Below, in pieces: positions 61,637 through 64,000 of a DNA stretch of 64,000 bases; position 1 is the stretch's first letter; every line of letters begins with the position of its first letter. The notes under the pieces were generated by a model, which worked only from the letters and a program-made list of their open reading frames with translations, searched no databases and was not told where the DNA came from. Source of the stretch: Cyanidium caldarium (taxonomy: Eukaryota; Rhodophyta; Bangiophyceae; Cyanidiales; Cyanidiaceae); contig JANCYW010000012.1 in assembly GCA_026184775.1 (NCBI GenBank), positions 62,001-126,000 on the forward strand, written 5' to 3'. A program made the translations under genes and the position numbers.

Positions 61637-64000
61637 ATGCGGTGGGCAGTGCAGCGCTTCAGCAAGTGGTGGGGAGAGGTGGGTAGGCAGTTGGCACGGG
61701 CGGGCGGCTGGCGACGTCCGGGCGGTGAGGAACGGGCAGCGCGAGAACTGGCGCCATGGCGATGGCGGCGGCAGCTGTGGCGCCTGTCGGAGGAGGCGCG
61801 ACGAGGTGCGCTGGGCGCGGCAGGTGTTGGCGTCCCGACGAGCGCCGTGGTAGCAGTGCCGCTGCTGCGTGCGCACTGGCTGAGTTCGGTGCCGCGGGGT
61901 TTTGAGCGGTTTGGCGGCGACGGCAGCGACCGCCCCTCACCACAGCGGGCGGGGGCGCGCAACGAAGGAGCAGGCACGGAGAGTGGCGGTGCTACCGACC
62001 ATCCAGGGCAGGGTGAGCAGCGCAGTGAGCGCGAAGAGACCCACGATCGCGCCGAGCGCAGCGACGGCCGTGGAGAGGGAACTGGAGGTCCGGGCGGGCC
62101 GCCACCCAAGTTCGACCTGGCGTGGTTCCAACAGCTGCTGTTCGCGCTTGCAGTGTTCTACGTGGTGAACCGTTTTTCTTCCGCCGGGCAGACCGACGAG
62201 AACGGCATCGTGCAGCGGGAGATCGACTTTCAGGAGTTTGTGCGGGACTTTTTGCAGCCGGGCGTGGTGGATCACCTGGAGGTGGTGAACAAGCAGGTTG
62301 CGCGGGTGTACCTCAAGGCGAATGCCACGGCCGTCGGCCGGGCAGCGACTTGGCGGCGGCAGCAGCAAAACCGGGAAGATGCTCCGCCCAACGCGCACGC
62401 GCAGTCATGGTCAGGCGAGGCCGATAACGCCATGCCGGCGGATGAATCACTGGCCAGCCCGGACGATAACCTACTGTCCGAGGCAGCAGAGGCCAGCGCA
62501 TCGTCATCGACTTCGACGGTGGAGCGATCGGCGGCGGCCGACTCGCGCCCGCCGTACCGATCGCCGTACTACTTTGTGATCCCGTCGCCGGAAATGTTCG
62601 AGATGAAGATGGACCTGGTGCAAAAGAAACTGGGCATGGAGCCGGTGCCCGTTATTTACCGTGCGAGCAACGCCGGCCTCTTGAGTGAGGTGCTCAAGGC
62701 GTTGCCGTCGCTGCTGGTGCTCAGTCTGGGTTTCCTGCTGCTGCGCAACCTGTTTGGCGGCCTGCCGGGCGCCGGCGGCCCCGGACGCAACATCTTCCAG
62801 GTGGGCAAGGCGAACCCGATCATCTTCAAGAAGGGCACCAAGCGGCATGACAAGATCACTTTTGCGGACGTGGCCGGTCTGGACGAGGCCAAACGCGAAG
62901 TGATGGAGCTGGTGGATTTCCTGCGCAACCCGCGCAAGTATCAGCAGCTGGGTGCGCGCATCCCCAAGGGCGCGCTGCTGGTGGGACCGCCCGGCACCGG
63001 CAAGACGCTGCTGGCCAAAGCGGCCTCGGGGGAGGCGGACGTGCCGTTCCTTTCCATGTCGGGCTCGGACTTTATCGAGATGTTTGTGGGCGTGGGCCCG
63101 AGCCGCGTGCGCGACCTGTTCGCCCAAGCGCGCCAGAACGCGCCCTGCATCGTGTTCATCGACGAGATCGATGCGGTGGGGCGAGCTCGTGGCCGCGGCG
63201 GCTTTGGCGGCGGTAACGACGAACGCGAGAATACGTTGAACGCGCTGCTGGTGGAGATGGACGGCTTCTCGTCGCAATCGGGCATTGTGGTGCTGGCGGG
63301 CACCAATCGCGCCGACATTCTGGACAAGGCGCTTCTGCGGCCTGGCCGTTTCGATCGGCAGATCAACATCGACAAGCCGGACCTCCGTGGTCGCTACCAG
63401 GTATTCAAGGTGCACCTGCGGCCGCTGAAGATTGCTGCTGGCGCCGGCGACGTCGAGGCTGTGGCCAAACGGCTGGCGTCGCTCACGCCCGGCTTTGCCG
63501 GTGCCGATATTGCCAACATCTGTAACGAGGCAGCGCTCATCGCGGCGCGCACTGGCAAGAACGAGGTGGAGATGGCGGATTTCGAGGCGGCCACCGACCG
63601 GGTGATTGCCGGTCTGGAGAAGAAGAGCAAGGTGTTGTCGCGTGAGGAGCGCGAGGTGATCGCCCACCACGAAGCCGGCCACGCGGTGGCCGCGTGGTTT
63701 TTGCAACACGCCGACCCGCTGCTGAAGATATCCATTGTGCCGCGGGGCAATGCCGCGCTCGGTTTCGCGCAGTATCTGCCGCGGGATCGGTATCTGCAGA
63801 GCAAAGACGAGCTAGACGATTTCATGATCGCGGCGCTGGGCGGTCGTGCTGCCGAGCGGCTGGTGTTCGGCCGGGTGACCACGGGCGCGCAGGATGATCT
63901 GGAGCGGGTGACGCGCGGCGCCTACGCCGCCGTCACCTCGTTCGGCATGTCGCAGCGCATCGGCACGGTGTCGTTCCCGCGCGAGGGCGAGGGCGACGCC
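61637..64000 (+). CDS. AFG3: Mitochondrial m-AAA protease AFG3/YTA12 (FtsH family), partial (runs off right edge)
   Basis: The frame is open from the ATG at 61637 to the window end, 788 codons. It has an Arg/Trp-rich N-terminal leader, then a Gly-rich hinge. The first membrane helix is WFQQLLFALAVFYVVN, followed by an intermembrane domain (EFVRDFLQPGVVDHLEVV) with a Ser/Asp-rich insertion. The second helix is ALPSLLVLSLGFLLLRNLF. The AAA module has GPPGTGKT, FIDEIDAVG and RPGRFDRQINIDKPD. The zinc protease motif is HHEAGHAVAAWFL. NPIIFKKGTKRHDKITFADVAG and PDLRGR are m-AAA rather than i-AAA or plastid FtsH features. The 3' end is outside the window. Confidence 0.95.
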   Translation, partial: MRWAVQRFSKWWGEVGRQLARAGGWRRPGGEERAARELAPWRWRRQLWRLSEEARRGALGAAGVGVPTSAVVAVPLLRAHWLSSVPRGFERFGGDGSDRPSPQRAGARNEGAGTESGGATDHPGQGEQRSEREETHDRAERSDGRGEGTGGPGGPPPKFDLAWFQQLLFALAVFYVVNRFSSAGQTDENGIVQREIDFQEFVRDFLQPGVVDHLEVVNKQVARVYLKANATAVGRAATWRRQQQNREDAPPNAHAQSWSGEADNAMPADESLASPDDNLLSEAAEASASSSTSTVERSAAADSRPPYRSPYYFVIPSPEMFEMKMDLVQKKLGMEPVPVIYRASNAGLLSEVLKALPSLLVLSLGFLLLRNLFGGLPGAGGPGRNIFQVGKANPIIFKKGTKRHDKITFADVAGLDEAKREVMELVDFLRNPRKYQQLGARIPKGALLVGPPGTGKTLLAKAASGEADVPFLSMSGSDFIEMFVGVGPSRVRDLFAQARQNAPCIVFIDEIDAVGRARGRGGFGGGNDERENTLNALLVEMDGFSSQSGIVVLAGTNRADILDKALLRPGRFDRQINIDKPDLRGRYQVFKVHLRPLKIAAGAGDVEAVAKRLASLTPGFAGADIANICNEAALIAARTGKNEVEMADFEAATDRVIAGLEKKSKVLSREEREVIAHHEAGHAVAAWFLQHADPLLKISIVPRGNAALGFAQYLPRDRYLQSKDELDDFMIAALGGRAAERLVFGRVTTGAQDDLERVTRGAYAAVTSFGMSQRIGTVSFPREGEGDA

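Overview
The window is 64 kb of GC-rich nuclear DNA (well above 60% GC by eye) from a compact, essentially intron-free photosynthetic eukaryote. About 39 protein genes lie on both strands, roughly one per 1.6-1.7 kb, nearly all as single uninterrupted reading frames. Eukaryote-only genes (NC2-beta, CDC6, GPN1, PRMT1, EXO1, SUB2/UAP56, SPO11, a SANTA-domain protein, TCP11, Misato, EBP2) sit beside plastid-type genes: a rubredoxin with a C-terminal anchor, a PnsB3-like 2Fe-2S ferredoxin, chorismate synthase and a low-molecular-weight tyrosine phosphatase with a basic leader. No introns, very short spacers and Ala/Ser/Arg-rich low-complexity protein segments best fit a cyanidiophycean red alga (Cyanidium/Cyanidioschyzon kin). 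A GC-rich green picoalga is the main alternative. This placement is inference; no rRNA or organelle marker is present.

Layout. 1-13 kb: a Cys-rich membrane-anchored protein running off the left edge, an ankyrin protein, ALG13, NC2-beta, a membrane-anchored protein with a degenerate anthranilate phosphoribosyltransferase fold, CDC6 and a PX-BAR sorting nexin. 12.7-25 kb: GPN1, an AT-hook protein with a SANTA-like domain (possible KNL2/Mis18BP1-type centromere factor), a thiolase, a TCP11 protein, a PDCD2-like chaperone, rubredoxin and PP1. 25-36 kb: two unrecognised proteins, an MFS transporter, SUB2, Misato and SPO11 (these two overlap tail to tail), a ferredoxin and a secreted tandem-repeat Ser-Pro/Met protein. 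37-46 kb: a DUF1295 membrane enzyme, a bacterial-looking GH13 alpha-amylase, a plastid-type PD-(D/E)XK protein with paired CxxC motifs, PRMT1, EBP2, a small membrane protein and a possible beta-barrel. 46-64 kb: EXO1, chorismate synthase, a cationic amino acid transporter, a tyrosine phosphatase, a plastid-type protein of unknown function, a CDF-family protein without canonical metal sites, RTCB, an M20 peptidase, leucyl aminopeptidase and an AFG3/FtsH protease running off the right edge.

The genes form no pathway cluster; this is ordinary eukaryotic gene order. Replication, repair and chromosome genes are numerous (CDC6, EXO1, SPO11, the SANTA protein, a PD-(D/E)XK protein). No convincing transposon, virus-derived element, CRISPR array, tRNA or rRNA was seen. 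Many reading frames open well upstream of the conserved domain, so starts were chosen from the first Met that gives a normal family length or a plausible targeting leader.
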